NCBI RefSeq assembly: GCF_001277345.1
Contig: NZ_LIUT01000001.1
Coordinates: 2,349,115 to 2,413,114 of the forward strand
From: Paenibacillus solani
Lineage (GTDB): Bacteria; Bacillota; Bacilli; Paenibacillales; Paenibacillaceae
Direction of reading: 5' to 3'
Length of the DNA stretch: 64,000 nt
The translations under genes and the position numbers were made by a program. Within the stretch, counting starts at the first letter, position 1, and each line of letters opens with the position of its first letter. A model generated the notes under the pieces. That model was not told the origin of the DNA. It worked only from the letters and a program-made list of their open reading frames with translations, and ran no database searches. Positions 17,885 through 27,168 of this stretch are shown in pieces.

Positions 17885-17914
17885 AAAAAAAGAGCCCGGT
17901 ACAGGACCGGACTC
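17885..17914 (-). terminator. Terminator of the L25/ctc gene
   Basis: GAGTCCGGT and ACCGGGCTC pair on the minus strand with one mismatch, followed by T7. Confidence 0.8.
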
Positions 17915-17990
17915 AATAAGTAAGAAAAACTAATCTATATGTAACCTTCAAGGTTGCTTTTATATAATGGGAACTTGTTCGTAATGAAAA

Positions 17991-18536
17991 CTATGGTTTC
18001 GCCACGGATACAAGAAGCTCGTTCCCGCCTGAAATAACCGTCAGCTCAGACGGCAAATCCAGATCCTTCACAAACAGTGTATCTCCCACTTCCATCGCGC
18101 TGATATCCAGCTCTACGGAAGATGGCAGGTACTTCGGCAATGCTTCGACTTCCACAAAAGGGTCCTGCATATGCACGACGCCCCCCGTCTTCGTCCCAAC
18201 AGGAGTACCAATGAACTTCACCGCAAGTTTCGTACGAATAATTTCGCCCGTTTGTACAAGCTGAAAATCAACATGTACCGGAGCTCCGGTCACAGGGTTC
18301 CGCTGAAGATCCTCCAGCAATACGGTCAGCGACTTGTCGCCATCCATCTTCAGTTCGATGAACCCGGACTCCCCTTTTTTAAGCCACTTCTCAAATTCTA
18401 TGGTGGAAATGTGTATGATCTCGTTGTCTACGTTCTTTCCAAATACGACCCCGGGCAAACGCCCCTTTTGACGCAAATTACGCAGTCCGGAAGAATTCAA
18501 TCTCGGACGTCTTTCAGTATGAATGCATGTAGCCAT
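17991..18536 (-). CDS. rplY: 50S ribosomal protein L25 / general stress protein Ctc
   Basis: 181-residue long-form L25 (TL5/Ctc) that binds 5S rRNA. The N-terminal L25 domain (1 to about 90) includes GLRNLRQKGRLPGVVFGK and DLQRNPVTGAPVHVDFQ. The C-terminal beta domain (about 95-181) includes SSVELDISAMEVGDTLFVKDL. In B. subtilis the equivalent gene is under general stress control, but I could not place a convincing sigma-B promoter upstream. It is monocistronic with its own terminator. Confidence 0.9.
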   Translation of the reverse strand: MATCIHTERRPRLNSSGLRNLRQKGRLPGVVFGKNVDNEIIHISTIEFEKWLKKGESGFIELKMDGDKSLTVLLEDLQRNPVTGAPVHVDFQLVQTGEIIRTKLAVKFIGTPVGTKTGGVVHMQDPFVEVEALPKYLPSSVELDISAMEVGDTLFVKDLDLPSELTVISGGNELLVSVAKP

Positions 18537-18697
18537 GCTCTACCTCTCCTTTATATGAGTGATCTTAGCGCTGTAACAGCGACCCCAGAACCTCCCCTGC
18601 CAGGGGACAAATAGAGAAACATAGCATCACGACCCTCCAAATCCTGTCAGATAGTTAGCCATACATTAAATGTAAAAAACCCGGAAATACAGACGAA

Positions 18698-18727
18698 GGC
18701 ACCCCACTCAAAAAAGAGTGGAATGCC
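18698..18727 (-). terminator. Stem-loop downstream of ywiC
   Basis: CCACTC and GAGTGG pair around A6 (18704-18721), with GGCA/TGCC extending the stem beyond a 2x2 internal loop. On the minus strand it could end the moa-ywiC transcript, but no strong T-run follows directly; CCGGGTTTTTT lies about 20 nt beyond. Confidence 0.4.
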
Positions 18728-18829
18728 CATGGGTTTCATACATCATATCATAGATACCGAGCCTTGTCGAAGTTACTGCCGCGCGGCAATATTTCGTAAG
18801 AACATGTTCAAGACTTTTTCACAATCACT

Positions 18830-19555
18830 CTACAACCACAACATCGCAAGTATCAGAAATTGAATGGAGCCTATGATTTCAATAATCCCCACCTTCATCG
18901 GACGTATGACTCGTCCGGCATACAGGAAGGTACGGAGCAGCGAGAAGAGATAGGCAACTGCCATCCAGGGATTCCCCACAATCCAGGGCACTACCAACAA
19001 GATGATGTGATAGCTTTTGGCATAAACGGTCCAGCGTTTGTTCTTCCGCTCGCGAAATACCGACTTGACAAAGAAAACACTCCCCATGAAATAAAGAACA
19101 TTGTACAGGATAATGAGAACCATCATACGGTCCCATCCTCCTCCGCCAAGCAGATAGGCAGCTGCGCCCCCTAACGAAAATATGAGAATTGCACATAAAT
19201 CGTTAAATACTGCCCGCTCCTTCTTCCGCTTAACGTTCCATATGTTGACCATGAGAAGCACGAGCAGAATGGGTGCGAATAAGGCAAGCTGCGGCAATGT
19301 CAGCAGCGGTGGAATCAGACTTAGAACAGCGATCGCCCCGTAAATTGCCCCCCACTTGATCATGCGGGCTCGATCAGCACGCTTCTTTAACGATTGTAGA
19401 AACGGATAGGATGACAAATAAAGAAATAGCCATGCTACAAATAAGAATACGTGCATCCAATTCGGTTTACCGGATAACATACCGATCACGAATGGAATGC
19501 TGACCATCGCCCACCCACCATGTTCATGGGGAATGACCATTCCCTGCTTCTTCAC
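18830..19555 (-). CDS. ywiC: YwiC-like membrane protein
   Basis: 241-residue polytopic membrane protein of the YwiC family. It opens with VIPHEHGGWAMVSIPFVIGM, the conserved His-Glu-His patch of the family, then about seven membrane segments. B. subtilis ywiC lies between fnr and narG in its nitrate respiration locus, and here it again ends a molybdenum-cofactor operon beside nar genes. Biochemical function is unknown. It starts 30 bp after moaA. Confidence 0.85.
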   Translation of the reverse strand: MKKQGMVIPHEHGGWAMVSIPFVIGMLSGKPNWMHVFLFVAWLFLYLSSYPFLQSLKKRADRARMIKWGAIYGAIAVLSLIPPLLTLPQLALFAPILLVLLMVNIWNVKRKKERAVFNDLCAILIFSLGGAAAYLLGGGGWDRMMVLIILYNVLYFMGSVFFVKSVFRERKNKRWTVYAKSYHIILLVVPWIVGNPWMAVAYLFSLLRTFLYAGRVIRPMKVGIIEIIGSIQFLILAMLWL

Positions 19556-19585
19556 AACTCATGACTCCTCTCAAGGGTTACACAT

Positions 19586-20602
19586 CTACCCGCCGATATA
19601 GGACATGTTTATTTTATTGCGCCGGATCGCGGTCTGCTCCGTTCTTTCATCAGAGTAACGATCCGCTCTCTTCTCCCATACGCCGCGAATCGCAGCCAGA
19701 ATCTGTTCATCTGTCGCCCCGCCGCGAACAAGTTCACGCACATCATATCCCTGTGAAGCAAACAGACAGGTATACATTTTTCCGTCCGAAGATAATCGGG
19801 CTCGTGTACATGATGAACAGAATGATTCCGATACAGAAGTAATAAAGCCAACCTCTGCACCATTGTCTTTATATCGATAACGCTTCGCAACTTCTCCATA
19901 ATAATGCTGCTCAAGCGGCTCTAATTCATAAGAAGAGGCCATTCGTTCATAAATCTCTTTCTTCGTGACGACACGCTCAAAGCTCCAGCCGTTGTCATTG
20001 CCCACATCCATAAACTCGATAAAACACAGCATTATTCCCTGTTTCTTAAAATAAGCCGCCATGGGCAGTATTTCCTGATCATTCATGCCTTTTTGCACGA
20101 CCATATTGACTTTGATCTGAAAACCTATATCCCGAGCATGCTTGATATTCTCCAGAATAAGATCCGGTTTAATCCCGCGGCCGTTGATACTGGCAAACAG
20201 CTCCGGATCGAGTGCATCAAGGCTAATGTTGAGTCGGCGTAAACCTTGATCATACAATGGCTGGGCATACTGCTTCAGTAAAAGTCCGTTGGTCGTCAGT
20301 CCGATGTCTTCGATTCCCTCAACCTCAGTAAGCATACCTACAAGCACCGGCAGATCTCTTCGCAAGAGCGGTTCACCGCCGGTTAAACGGATTTTCTTCA
20401 CTCCAAGCGATGCGAACAGCCGTGCGACACGGCTGATCTCCTCAAAAGACAGCAGCTCTTGTTTCGGGAGGAATGGAAAGTCATCGCCGAATATTTCCTT
20501 CGGCATGCAATAGGTGCAGCGGAAATTGCAGCGATCGGTCACGGATATGCGCAAATCGCGGATCGGTCGTTGCAGCTGATCTCGCATGGGTATGGTTGTC
20601 AT
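19586..20602 (-). CDS. moaA: GTP 3',8-cyclase MoaA
   Basis: Radical SAM enzyme that performs the first step of molybdenum cofactor synthesis (GTP to 3',8-cyclo-7,8-dihydro-GTP). The 338-residue protein has the radical SAM cluster CNFRCTYC near residue 25 and the C-terminal second cluster CSSC plus YTC near 260-280. It ends in the conserved Gly-Gly (MSYIGG). It follows mobA by 24 bp. MoaC, its partner in cPMP synthesis, is not in this window and must be elsewhere. Confidence 0.95.
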   Translation of the reverse strand: MTTIPMRDQLQRPIRDLRISVTDRCNFRCTYCMPKEIFGDDFPFLPKQELLSFEEISRVARLFASLGVKKIRLTGGEPLLRRDLPVLVGMLTEVEGIEDIGLTTNGLLLKQYAQPLYDQGLRRLNISLDALDPELFASINGRGIKPDLILENIKHARDIGFQIKVNMVVQKGMNDQEILPMAAYFKKQGIMLCFIEFMDVGNDNGWSFERVVTKKEIYERMASSYELEPLEQHYYGEVAKRYRYKDNGAEVGFITSVSESFCSSCTRARLSSDGKMYTCLFASQGYDVRELVRGGATDEQILAAIRGVWEKRADRYSDERTEQTAIRRNKINMSYIGG

Positions 20603-20626
20603 ATATCCTCTTCCTCTCTTGTCATG

Positions 20627-21187
20627 CTATCCCGGCGTATTCATATTCCGAAACACCAATTCTGTATTCACGGTTAATTCGTTTGCTTGAATCCATGTTG
20701 TCTTAACTTGCTTTAGTAATTTCATCACACTGTATTGACCATGCTCCAGCGATTGGCGAATCGCAGACTTTAATCGTTGATCAAAAATGGCAACCAGCGG
20801 ATGGTACACACCATCTGCTTGTACAGCGATCACATCTTCATCTGCACAATATTTCACAAGTGTTTCCATCACTTCAGGACGCATATTAGGCATATCGCAG
20901 GGTAATACAGCATACCGCGAAGCGGGGGAGATCGTCATCGCTGAATAGATACCGGCGAGTGGTCCACATCCGCGAAAAGGTTCAACATCCGTCACCATGC
21001 TCATTTCTGGATGATAACATTCCCGGTGTTCCTCACGCCCTACAATGATAACTTGCGAACATATACCTTTAAGCGCATGGACCGCAATCTCGTAATAAGC
21101 CATGCCGTCCGCCTGGGCGAAAGCTTTGGGGGAACCGTAGCGACTGGACAATCCACCTGCCAGAACGATTCCAAGCGTATTCATCAT
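20627..21187 (-). CDS. mobA: Molybdenum cofactor guanylyltransferase MobA
   Basis: Transfers GMP to Mo-molybdopterin to make the MGD cofactor needed by NarG. The 186-residue protein has the nucleotidyltransferase motif LAGGLSSRYGSPKAF at residues 9-23 and LPCDMPNMRPEV near 95-105, which carries the metal-binding Asp. The start overlaps the moaD stop (ATGA-type coupling). Confidence 0.93.
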   Translation of the reverse strand: MMNTLGIVLAGGLSSRYGSPKAFAQADGMAYYEIAVHALKGICSQVIIVGREEHRECYHPEMSMVTDVEPFRGCGPLAGIYSAMTISPASRYAVLPCDMPNMRPEVMETLVKYCADEDVIAVQADGVYHPLVAIFDQRLKSAIRQSLEHGQYSVMKLLKQVKTTWIQANELTVNTELVFRNMNTPG

Positions 21188-21417
21188 CCGCCGCTGACCG
21201 GTGGGATAAGGGCCACGATATCACCGGAAGTGATAACATCTTCCCGGCTGGCATACTCCTCGTTCACAGCAACAAATACCGTCTTGTTTCGAAACGCCGG
21301 GTAGGCTTCTTCTACCCAATCGAGAAGCTCTTGCACCTTCCACTCTGCTCGATCAATCGTCTCTTCGGCCTTTCCGGCAGCATCACGCAGGCCTGCAAAA
21401 TAATACACCTGAATCAT
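21184..21417 (-). CDS. moaD: Molybdopterin synthase sulfur carrier subunit MoaD
   Basis: 77-residue ubiquitin-like sulfur carrier. The C-terminal Gly-Gly (PPVSGG) is the site of thiocarboxylate formation by MoeB. It overlaps moaE by 4 bp upstream and mobA by 4 bp downstream, so translation is coupled. Confidence 0.93.
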   Translation of the reverse strand: MIQVYYFAGLRDAAGKAEETIDRAEWKVQELLDWVEEAYPAFRNKTVFVAVNEEYASREDVITSGDIVALIPPVSGG

Positions 21418-21860
21418 ACCATCGTTTCCCCCTGACTAGGCTTCTTCTTCTGATCCCCTATCCATTCCTCGCCATCTTCCCATATTTCCTTCTTCCAGAT
21501 CGGAACCATTTCCTTAATCCGTTCAATCGCATACTCATTAGCTTCATATGCTGCCTTGCGGTGCGGCGATGATACCGCGATCACAACGGCAATATCCGAA
21601 ATATGCAGTTCACCGATCCGGTGGGCAATCGCCACGCGTGCACCTGGCCATTTCTCTTCAATCTCAAGGCCTACCTGAGCCAGCTTCTTCTCTGCCATGG
21701 GTACATATGCCTCGTAAGCCAAATACAAGGTTCTGACTCCATGCGTCCATTCACGGACATGACCCGTAAACGTGGTCACCGCCCCTGCCCCCGGATGCAG
21801 AACATAATCGATGTAATCCTGGACATTAATGGGCTCCGCTACAATTGCATATGGTTTCAT
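21414..21860 (-). CDS. moaE: Molybdopterin synthase catalytic subunit MoaE
   Basis: 148-residue large subunit that converts cPMP to molybdopterin with MoaD. Conserved stretches are GAVTTFTGHVREWT near 27-40, ARVAIAHRIGELHISDIAV near 75-93, and HRKAAYEANEYAIERIKEMVPIWKKE with the active-site lysine region. It is the first gene of moaE-moaD-mobA-moaA-ywiC. A TATAAT-like -10 lies at 21963-21968 on the minus strand. Confidence 0.94.
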   Translation of the reverse strand: MKPYAIVAEPINVQDYIDYVLHPGAGAVTTFTGHVREWTHGVRTLYLAYEAYVPMAEKKLAQVGLEIEEKWPGARVAIAHRIGELHISDIAVVIAVSSPHRKAAYEANEYAIERIKEMVPIWKKEIWEDGEEWIGDQKKKPSQGETMV

Positions 21861-22130
21861 CTATTGATCACCTTCTATATAATCTAGCATCCATTGATTG
21901 ATCAAAAACTCGTGCACATGATTTTGGAAAGTTCGCCTATCCCCACAATGGAACATCTACTCCATTATAAACGATCACAAGCCCAATGTACGATAAAAAA
22001 GAGACTTGCAAGAAAGTATGATGATCACGTTACCTCAAGTTATTGAAGTGACAGCATTTGTCTGAACCCAGAAGGGAACAAATTACCAACAATACTCTTC
22101 TTTCATATAGATGGTTCTCAATAAACTGAC

Positions 22131-23150
22131 TTACCCGAACAGCTTGTGATACAGGCTCCGTCCAGTATTTACATCACGCAGCCCATGGATAATGAGCCTG
22201 CCAGTATTAAATAGCACCATGCGATATCCTTCCGCATAAAACTCCACAAAATAGGGCGTTCTCTTGCACCTGGAACCGAGCCTTCCAGCAAGCTGCTCCG
22301 CATCGTCCAAGCTAAGACTGCGGCCATGGTCGGCTAAGATCTGAACGGCATCTCGTCCGCATAAGACTGCGTATTTCATTTGCTCATGCTTGATAAGTGA
22401 CGGAAATGTAGGATGGTTTCCGCATGTTTCACAGTTCTCGTTGCGAATACGCGTAATTCCAACTTCCAGCTGTTCAGAGTGCCATAGATCAAAGTTATAC
22501 ATTTTCTTACGCATAGTTTCCCGGTTGCCCGTCAGCCATTTCAGCGCTTCCGCGCACTGGCAGGATGCTGTCATTTGTACTGCTGGCGCGATGATGCCCG
22601 CCGTGTCGCATGTCTCATTCATTACCGGAAGTATGGGCAGCAGACACCGAAAACAGGCTGATTCTCCCGGCGCAAAGGCAAATACCGTACCAGCACCTCC
22701 CACACATGCACCGTAAATCCAAGGAATTGCATATTTATGGGCGGCATCATTAATTAAGAGGCGAGTTTCAAAATTATCTGTCGCATCGATAATCAGATCT
22801 GTTTGCCCCGCTAAATCTTCCATCAGAGCTTCGTCCACATGCTCGAAATACGTATACAGCTCGATATCTGACCGAATCTCCATGAGTCTATTCCTCGCTG
22901 CATGCACCTTCGGCATCATACCTGCAGCATCTGCTTCCGTAAAAAGCTGCTGCCGCTGCAGGTTGGAATATTCAACTACATCCCGATCGGCAATATGGAG
23001 CGTTCCAATACCCGCCCGGACAATCATTTCAGCAGCGGCTGTACCCAGCGCCCCACAGCCAATAATCGCCACTGACGCTTTAGATAAGCGCGTCTGTCCC
23101 GCTTCACCAATAGGCTTAAATAACACTTGCCTGGAATACCGATGCTCCAA
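22131..23150 (-). CDS. moeB: MoeB/ThiF-type adenylyltransferase
   Basis: Activates the MoaD C-terminus by adenylation before sulfur transfer. The 339-residue E1-like protein has RYSRQVLF at 4-11, the ATP-binding GCGALGTAAAEMIVRAGIG near 31-49, the RQQL arginine motif, CFRC and CETC zinc-ligand pairs near 166 and 238, and the adenylation-site Cys in CDTAGI. The ThiF core ends near 245; a C-terminal part of about 95 residues looks like a reduced rhodanese-type tail without an obvious active Cys. It lies between narK and the moa genes. Confidence 0.9.
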   Translation of the reverse strand: MEHRYSRQVLFKPIGEAGQTRLSKASVAIIGCGALGTAAAEMIVRAGIGTLHIADRDVVEYSNLQRQQLFTEADAAGMMPKVHAARNRLMEIRSDIELYTYFEHVDEALMEDLAGQTDLIIDATDNFETRLLINDAAHKYAIPWIYGACVGGAGTVFAFAPGESACFRCLLPILPVMNETCDTAGIIAPAVQMTASCQCAEALKWLTGNRETMRKKMYNFDLWHSEQLEVGITRIRNENCETCGNHPTFPSLIKHEQMKYAVLCGRDAVQILADHGRSLSLDDAEQLAGRLGSRCKRTPYFVEFYAEGYRMVLFNTGRLIIHGLRDVNTGRSLYHKLFG

Positions 23151-23257
23151 GTTATTTGCCTCCCTTGACGTTCATGCTAAGCAAGTTTCCTGCATGACCC
23201 GAAATCAGATTTTTTTCCATCTGATGATGGAAAGGCTCACAGCGATTCCACAACCAA

Positions 23258-24754
23258 TCAATAGGTTGTTGTGATATCACTGAACGATCCTACGTAACGA
23301 ATGACCTCTCCCGCATCGTTTCGAACCGCATTGATTGTCAGCAGTTCCAGGTATTCCTCACCATTCTTCCGACGATTCCAAATCTGTCCTTGCCATTGGC
23401 CGGTCCGGGTAATGATCTTCCACATATCAGCGTAGAATGAGCCAGACTGCCTACCCGATTTTAGAATGCTCGGTTTATGACCAACGACTTCCTCCTCCGA
23501 ATAACCCGTAAGTTGCGTGAATTCCGGGTTTACCGCTCGAATGACTCCCGACTGATCAGTGACCAGAATTCCTTGACCCGTGGAACGGAATACTTCATCC
23601 GATAGGGCAAGTCGATCTTGATAGTACATCCATATGACGAGAATCAAGCTGGCAAGCGCGACTTGGGACAGAGCCATAAAGCCAATCGAATACTGCCCCG
23701 TAATCGAATTAATGGCCGATAGCATCAGCGGAGGGAAGAAGCCGCCTAAACCACCCATCATCGATACGATTCCATTCACCGTACCAGCCTGCTTACTGAA
23801 GTATTGAGGGACCAGCTTGAATATGACCCCATTACCGAGACCCGCACACACCGCGATCGTCAAGCTGCCTAATGTGTATAATCCGATCGATGGTGAGAAG
23901 GCAAGCAGAATAGCCGATATTGTGAGACCCGAGAATACTCCCATCAGTAAGAACAATGGCTTGAATTTATCTCCGAGCCAGCCGCCCACCGGACGCAAAA
24001 ACGTAGCCAACGCGATAAAACCGGCTGTGCGCATACCCGCATCTACCTTATCCAGTTCAAAATGCGAGACCAAGAAATTCGGTAAATATACAGTGAAAGC
24101 GACGAAGGCGCCGAAAGTAATAAAGTAAAATAGAGAGAATAACCACAATTTATCGTTCTTATAAACACCTTTTATTTCATCCATAATCGGCGTCTTCACT
24201 TTGGCTTCCTTACGATCGCCGAGCACAAAGTTTAAAGCCGTGAAGATTAATAGAAGTACAATGAACAGCTTGATTGTGAAGGACCAACCCGCAGTCGCAG
24301 CAATTAAAGGCGCTGTAAAAGTTGTGATCGCTGTTCCCAGGTTGCCGAGCCCGTATACTCCATTTATGAGCCCGTGCTTTTCCTTCGGATAATATTTCGG
24401 CAGAGAGGTTACACCCACGGAAAACACGGCGCCGCCGATACCGAGGAACAGACCACCGATCACCAGATCGGTATAAGATGATGCCTCGCTAATATAGAAT
24501 ACCGGAAATAGCAACAGGATAAAGCTCGCCAGAAACACCTTGCGGGCTCCCAGCACATTGGCATAATAGCCAAACGGAATTCTTAGAATCGATCCCAGCA
24601 CGACCGGGATGGCCGTTAATAGCGCCAATCGCTCAGTCGGAATGGGAATATCTTCTTTAATAAAAGGCAATAGCGCAGAAATGATAACCCATACCATAAA
24701 ACCAAGCGTCAAATTCAGCGTTTGCAAAGGCAGTTGCATTTTTTTCATCATCAC
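23258..24754 (-). CDS. narK: NarK-type nitrate/nitrite MFS transporter with C-terminal PAS domain
   Basis: 498-residue protein. Residues 1 to about 380 are a 12-helix MFS transporter of the nitrate/nitrite porter family: GIGGAVFSVGVTSLPKYYPKEKHG and AGLGNGVIFKLVPQYF correspond to the two NNP signatures. Residues 383-498 are a complete PAS domain ending in the PAC stretch RYVGSFSDIT, with VNPEFTQLTGYSEEEVVGH and WQGQIWNRRKNGEEY, resembling PAS domains of sensory kinases and diguanylate cyclases. B. subtilis NarK is about 395 residues and has no such tail. The PAS part may sense redox state or a ligand and gate transport, or dock a partner. The promoter carries NreC-like sites. Confidence 0.92.
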   Translation of the reverse strand: MMMKKMQLPLQTLNLTLGFMVWVIISALLPFIKEDIPIPTERLALLTAIPVVLGSILRIPFGYYANVLGARKVFLASFILLLFPVFYISEASSYTDLVIGGLFLGIGGAVFSVGVTSLPKYYPKEKHGLINGVYGLGNLGTAITTFTAPLIAATAGWSFTIKLFIVLLLIFTALNFVLGDRKEAKVKTPIMDEIKGVYKNDKLWLFSLFYFITFGAFVAFTVYLPNFLVSHFELDKVDAGMRTAGFIALATFLRPVGGWLGDKFKPLFLLMGVFSGLTISAILLAFSPSIGLYTLGSLTIAVCAGLGNGVIFKLVPQYFSKQAGTVNGIVSMMGGLGGFFPPLMLSAINSITGQYSIGFMALSQVALASLILVIWMYYQDRLALSDEVFRSTGQGILVTDQSGVIRAVNPEFTQLTGYSEEEVVGHKPSILKSGRQSGSFYADMWKIITRTGQWQGQIWNRRKNGEEYLELLTINAVRNDAGEVIRYVGSFSDITTTY

Positions 24755-24803
24755 ATCACCTATTCAACATGTCTTGATAGACAACATCTTGATTCCCATC
24801 TCT

Positions 24804-24869
24804 ATTGTAAGTGGTATGAAGACAAAAAAATAATAGGGAAATCCCCTTATTCGAAAGAGGAAATCCCTA
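24804..24869 (-). promoter_or_regulatory. narK promoter with two NreC-like dyads
   Basis: On the minus strand the -10 is TACAAT (24804-24809) and the -35 region is poor. Dyads lie at 24834-24846 (TAGGG-AAAT-CCCC, read on the plus strand) and 24859-24867 (GGAAATCCC), centred about 34 and 56.5 bp upstream of the -10 centre. This fits the TAGGG-N4-CCCTA type described for staphylococcal NreC. Confidence 0.6.
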
Positions 24870-24877
24870 TATATGCG

Positions 24878-25525
24878 TTAAATATCGAGCAGCTTTTTCT
24901 TAAGAGCATATTCAACCAATTCCGGTCGACTTTTTAGGTTTAGCTTCTCCATAATCTTCGCCTTGTGCACCTCGACGGTCTTAACGGAAATGAACAGTTT
25001 CTCCGCTATTTCCTTGTTCCCGTAGCCCTTAGCAACCAAAGGCAGAATCTCGATCTCACGTTTGGTTAAAAGATTAAATGGATCGGTATCGCGCGATTCC
25101 TGATCCTTCTTAATAAACTCCCTTACAAGGGAGGTCGCCATCTTGGAGTGGATATAAGTTCCGCCCTGATGAACGGTGCGAATTGCAGACAGAAGCTCCT
25201 CATCAGGTGCATTCTTAAGCACATAACCTGCAGCCCCATTCTTCAGAACATGGAACAAATACTCTTCATCATCATACATGGTGAGAATCAATATCTTCGT
25301 ATCCGGATAGTCGCTGCTGATCTTCCCTGTCGCTATTAATCCGCTCTCGCCTGGAGGCATGCTTAAATCCATTAATAACACGTCAGGATGATGCTTGGCT
25401 ACCATCTGGTACGCTTCAATCCCGTCGGCTGCCGTGGCTACAACCTCCATATCGGGTTGGTAATTCAAAATCATGGAGAATCCGCTGCGTACAACGGCAT
25501 GATCATCGGCAATGACAATTTTCAT
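24878..25525 (-). CDS. nreC: NreC-type response regulator (NarL/FixJ family)
   Basis: 215-residue regulator. The receiver domain (1 to about 118) has DD at 8-9, the phospho-acceptor Asp in [10 protein letters not shown] (about 53), Thr in ILTMYD and Lys in YVLKNA. The LuxR-type HTH (about 148-212) includes [25 protein letters not shown]. The gene overlaps nreB by 4 bp. It is expected to activate narG and narK without oxygen; the matching dyads upstream of both support this. Confidence 0.92.
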   Translation of the reverse strand: MKIVIADDHAVVRSGFSMILNYQPDMEVVATAADGIEAYQMVAKHHPDVLLMDLSMPPGESGLIATGKISSDYPDTKILILTMYDDEEYLFHVLKNGAAGYVLKNAPDEELLSAIRTVHQGGTYIHSKMATSLVREFIKKDQESRDTDPFNLLTKREIEILPLVAKGYGNKEIAEKLFISVKTVEVHKAKIMEKLNLKSRPELVEYALKKKLLDI

Positions 25526-26601
25526 TCATTATTTCCCTCCTCGCTTTGCATCGGCGGTAAAGGAATGCGCAGGTGGATGGTTGTTCCAGCCCCCACCTCC
25601 GATTTGATCATCAATTGACCATGTACCAGCTCTGCCCGCTCCCGCATGCCGAACAGACCGAGTCCCGTTCCTTTAGGGTCCCTTGTATTCAATTGAAAAC
25701 CGGCACCCTCATCCTCCACAATAAGCTGCAGATCCCCTTCGCCTTCGAACAGTCGCACATGAATTTCATCCGTATTGGCATATTTCAAGGCGTTGAGCAC
25801 CGCTTCCTGGCAGATCCGGTAGACCACCGTCTCGATCTCATTGCTGTAGCGGGCCGAAGAAAGCTCTGTTACGAAATCTACTACAAGGCCATAATTTTTG
25901 TCTATCCATTTGAAATGGGAACGAAAGGCTGCTTCCAATCCGAAGTCATCCAAAGATGCCGGTCGTAATTCAACAGCCATATGCCGGATGTCATCTAACA
26001 ATCGGGTTAAGGAGGCTTCTGTTTGCTTAACCTTGTTCAACACCGCATCATCTGCGTTGATATATTTTAATACGCGCAGATCAACGAGTGAGCTCAGCAA
26101 TTCCTGCGCTACACTGTCATGCAGTTCACGGGAAATCCGCTTCCGTTCGTCCTCCTGCGCTTTAATTACGTACTTGGTCATATTCGTCTTATACAGCTTT
26201 TCCTGAGTCCGGTACTGCTTCGTCAGGTTGAGCAGCATGAAGACACGTACACCTTCTGCCTCATCAATGGTATGAAAGCTGGCTGCATATGGCACAATCC
26301 CCTGCCCCCGGGTATTCAGGTAGACCTGAAAAGAAGAAAAGTCTCCCTTCGTATTCCCCACAAAGCAATTGAGGCAGGACATCATCGCTTCCTCATTCGT
26401 ATAGCCCGCGCAAGTTTGGCAGATCGATATTTTATTTCCTTTATGAATACCTTCGATCACATCAAGATCAAGAATATTCTCCGCAGCAGGATTCATATCC
26501 AATATCTCTCCCTCATTATTGATGAAGAAGATAGCCTCCATGCTGTTTTCATACATTTTCTTCAACAGATCATGCTTATCCGTATCATTGAATTGAATCA
26601 T
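25522..26601 (-). CDS. nreB: NreB-type oxygen-sensing histidine kinase
   Basis: 359-residue cytoplasmic kinase. The N-terminal PAS domain holds four cysteines at C61, C64, C76 and C79, the C-x2-C-x11-C-x2-C spacing that binds the oxygen-labile [4Fe-4S] cluster in staphylococcal NreB. A HisKA_3 region follows with the phospho-accepting His in [15 protein letters not shown], and a HATPase_c domain with DEGAGFQL and [13 protein letters not shown]. The ATG at 26601 lies 10 nt after AAGGAG and overlaps the 3' end of nreA. No membrane segment is present. Confidence 0.93.
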   Translation of the reverse strand: MIQFNDTDKHDLLKKMYENSMEAIFFINNEGEILDMNPAAENILDLDVIEGIHKGNKISICQTCAGYTNEEAMMSCLNCFVGNTKGDFSSFQVYLNTRGQGIVPYAASFHTIDEAEGVRVFMLLNLTKQYRTQEKLYKTNMTKYVIKAQEDERKRISRELHDSVAQELLSSLVDLRVLKYINADDAVLNKVKQTEASLTRLLDDIRHMAVELRPASLDDFGLEAAFRSHFKWIDKNYGLVVDFVTELSSARYSNEIETVVYRICQEAVLNALKYANTDEIHVRLFEGEGDLQLIVEDEGAGFQLNTRDPKGTGLGLFGMRERAELVHGQLMIKSEVGAGTTIHLRIPLPPMQSEEGNNE

Positions 26602-27061
26602 ATTCTTCCAACTCCTTGGTGAGAAATGGGCCGATGGACGGCTCAATCTCCTGCTGGAATTCATGCAGCCGGGAAGAGGTTAACCGGTTCTCCTGACGAT
26701 AACCTGCTAACAACACACCCGCAACGCGGCTATCCTTCCATAATGGAACGGCGCCTACGCTAAGAAGCTGCTCCGCTGCGATAATAGGATAGTTAAATAA
26801 ATCATTGGGGTCAAGTTCTTCGGCCACATTTTGAATGAGCACAGGTTTCCCTGTTTTGAATACGATTCCGGCCAAACCTTTACCTGAATGCAAAACGATG
26901 CGTTTATAACGTTCATTTAAGTTGCCTGAGGCATATTGCCATGTTAAAACAAATTGGTCAGTTGCCGATTGGACGAAAGCGATCGATACAAGATCGAACT
27001 CAAACCGTTCCCGAAGAGCGTCGATGGCCTGCTGAAAGTCAAAAACCGGTTCATCCTTCAT
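26585..27061 (-). CDS. nreA: NreA-type nitrate-receptor GAF protein
   Basis: 158-residue single GAF-domain protein matching NreA, which binds nitrate and modulates NreB phosphorylation. Features include LHSGKGLAGIVFKTGKPVLI and DLFNYPIIAAEQLLSVGAVPLW. It is the first gene of nreA-nreB-nreC, overlapping nreB by 17 bp, and begins 108 bp after narI, beyond that operon's terminator. The gene order equals the staphylococcal nreABC operon. Confidence 0.85.
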   Translation of the reverse strand: MKDEPVFDFQQAIDALRERFEFDLVSIAFVQSATDQFVLTWQYASGNLNERYKRIVLHSGKGLAGIVFKTGKPVLIQNVAEELDPNDLFNYPIIAAEQLLSVGAVPLWKDSRVAGVLLAGYRQENRLTSSRLHEFQQEIEPSIGPFLTKELEEYDSIQ

Positions 27062-27143
27062 ACTGTTATACTCCCTTGCTTATTAAGAAAATTTCCGAAG
27101 AAGTTATCCGAAGATCAGAACCTCTTTAAACATGGCGGTCAAA

Positions 27144-27163
27144 AGAAAAAAGGCCGAAGCCTT
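27144..27163 (-). terminator. Terminator of narGHJI
   Basis: AAGGC-TTCG-GCCTT (27150-27163), a stem with a UUCG tetraloop, is followed on the minus strand by T6. It begins 6 bp after the narI stop. Confidence 0.85.
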
Positions 27164-27168
27164 CTCTC

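Noticed and set aside
18541..18660. Possible sigma-B promoter before the L25/ctc gene (GTTTCT and GGGGAG)
   Set aside because: Spacing is 17 bp instead of about 12-15 and the -10 does not match GGGTAT.
21861..22130. FNR-like half site TGTGATCGTTTATAA upstream of moaE
   Set aside because: Only one half-site matches the TGTGA-N6-TCACA pattern and no fnr gene is in the window.
23217..23230. CCATC-TGAT-GATGG stem between moeB and narK
   Set aside because: The T-run lies on the wrong side for either strand, so it is not a convincing terminator.
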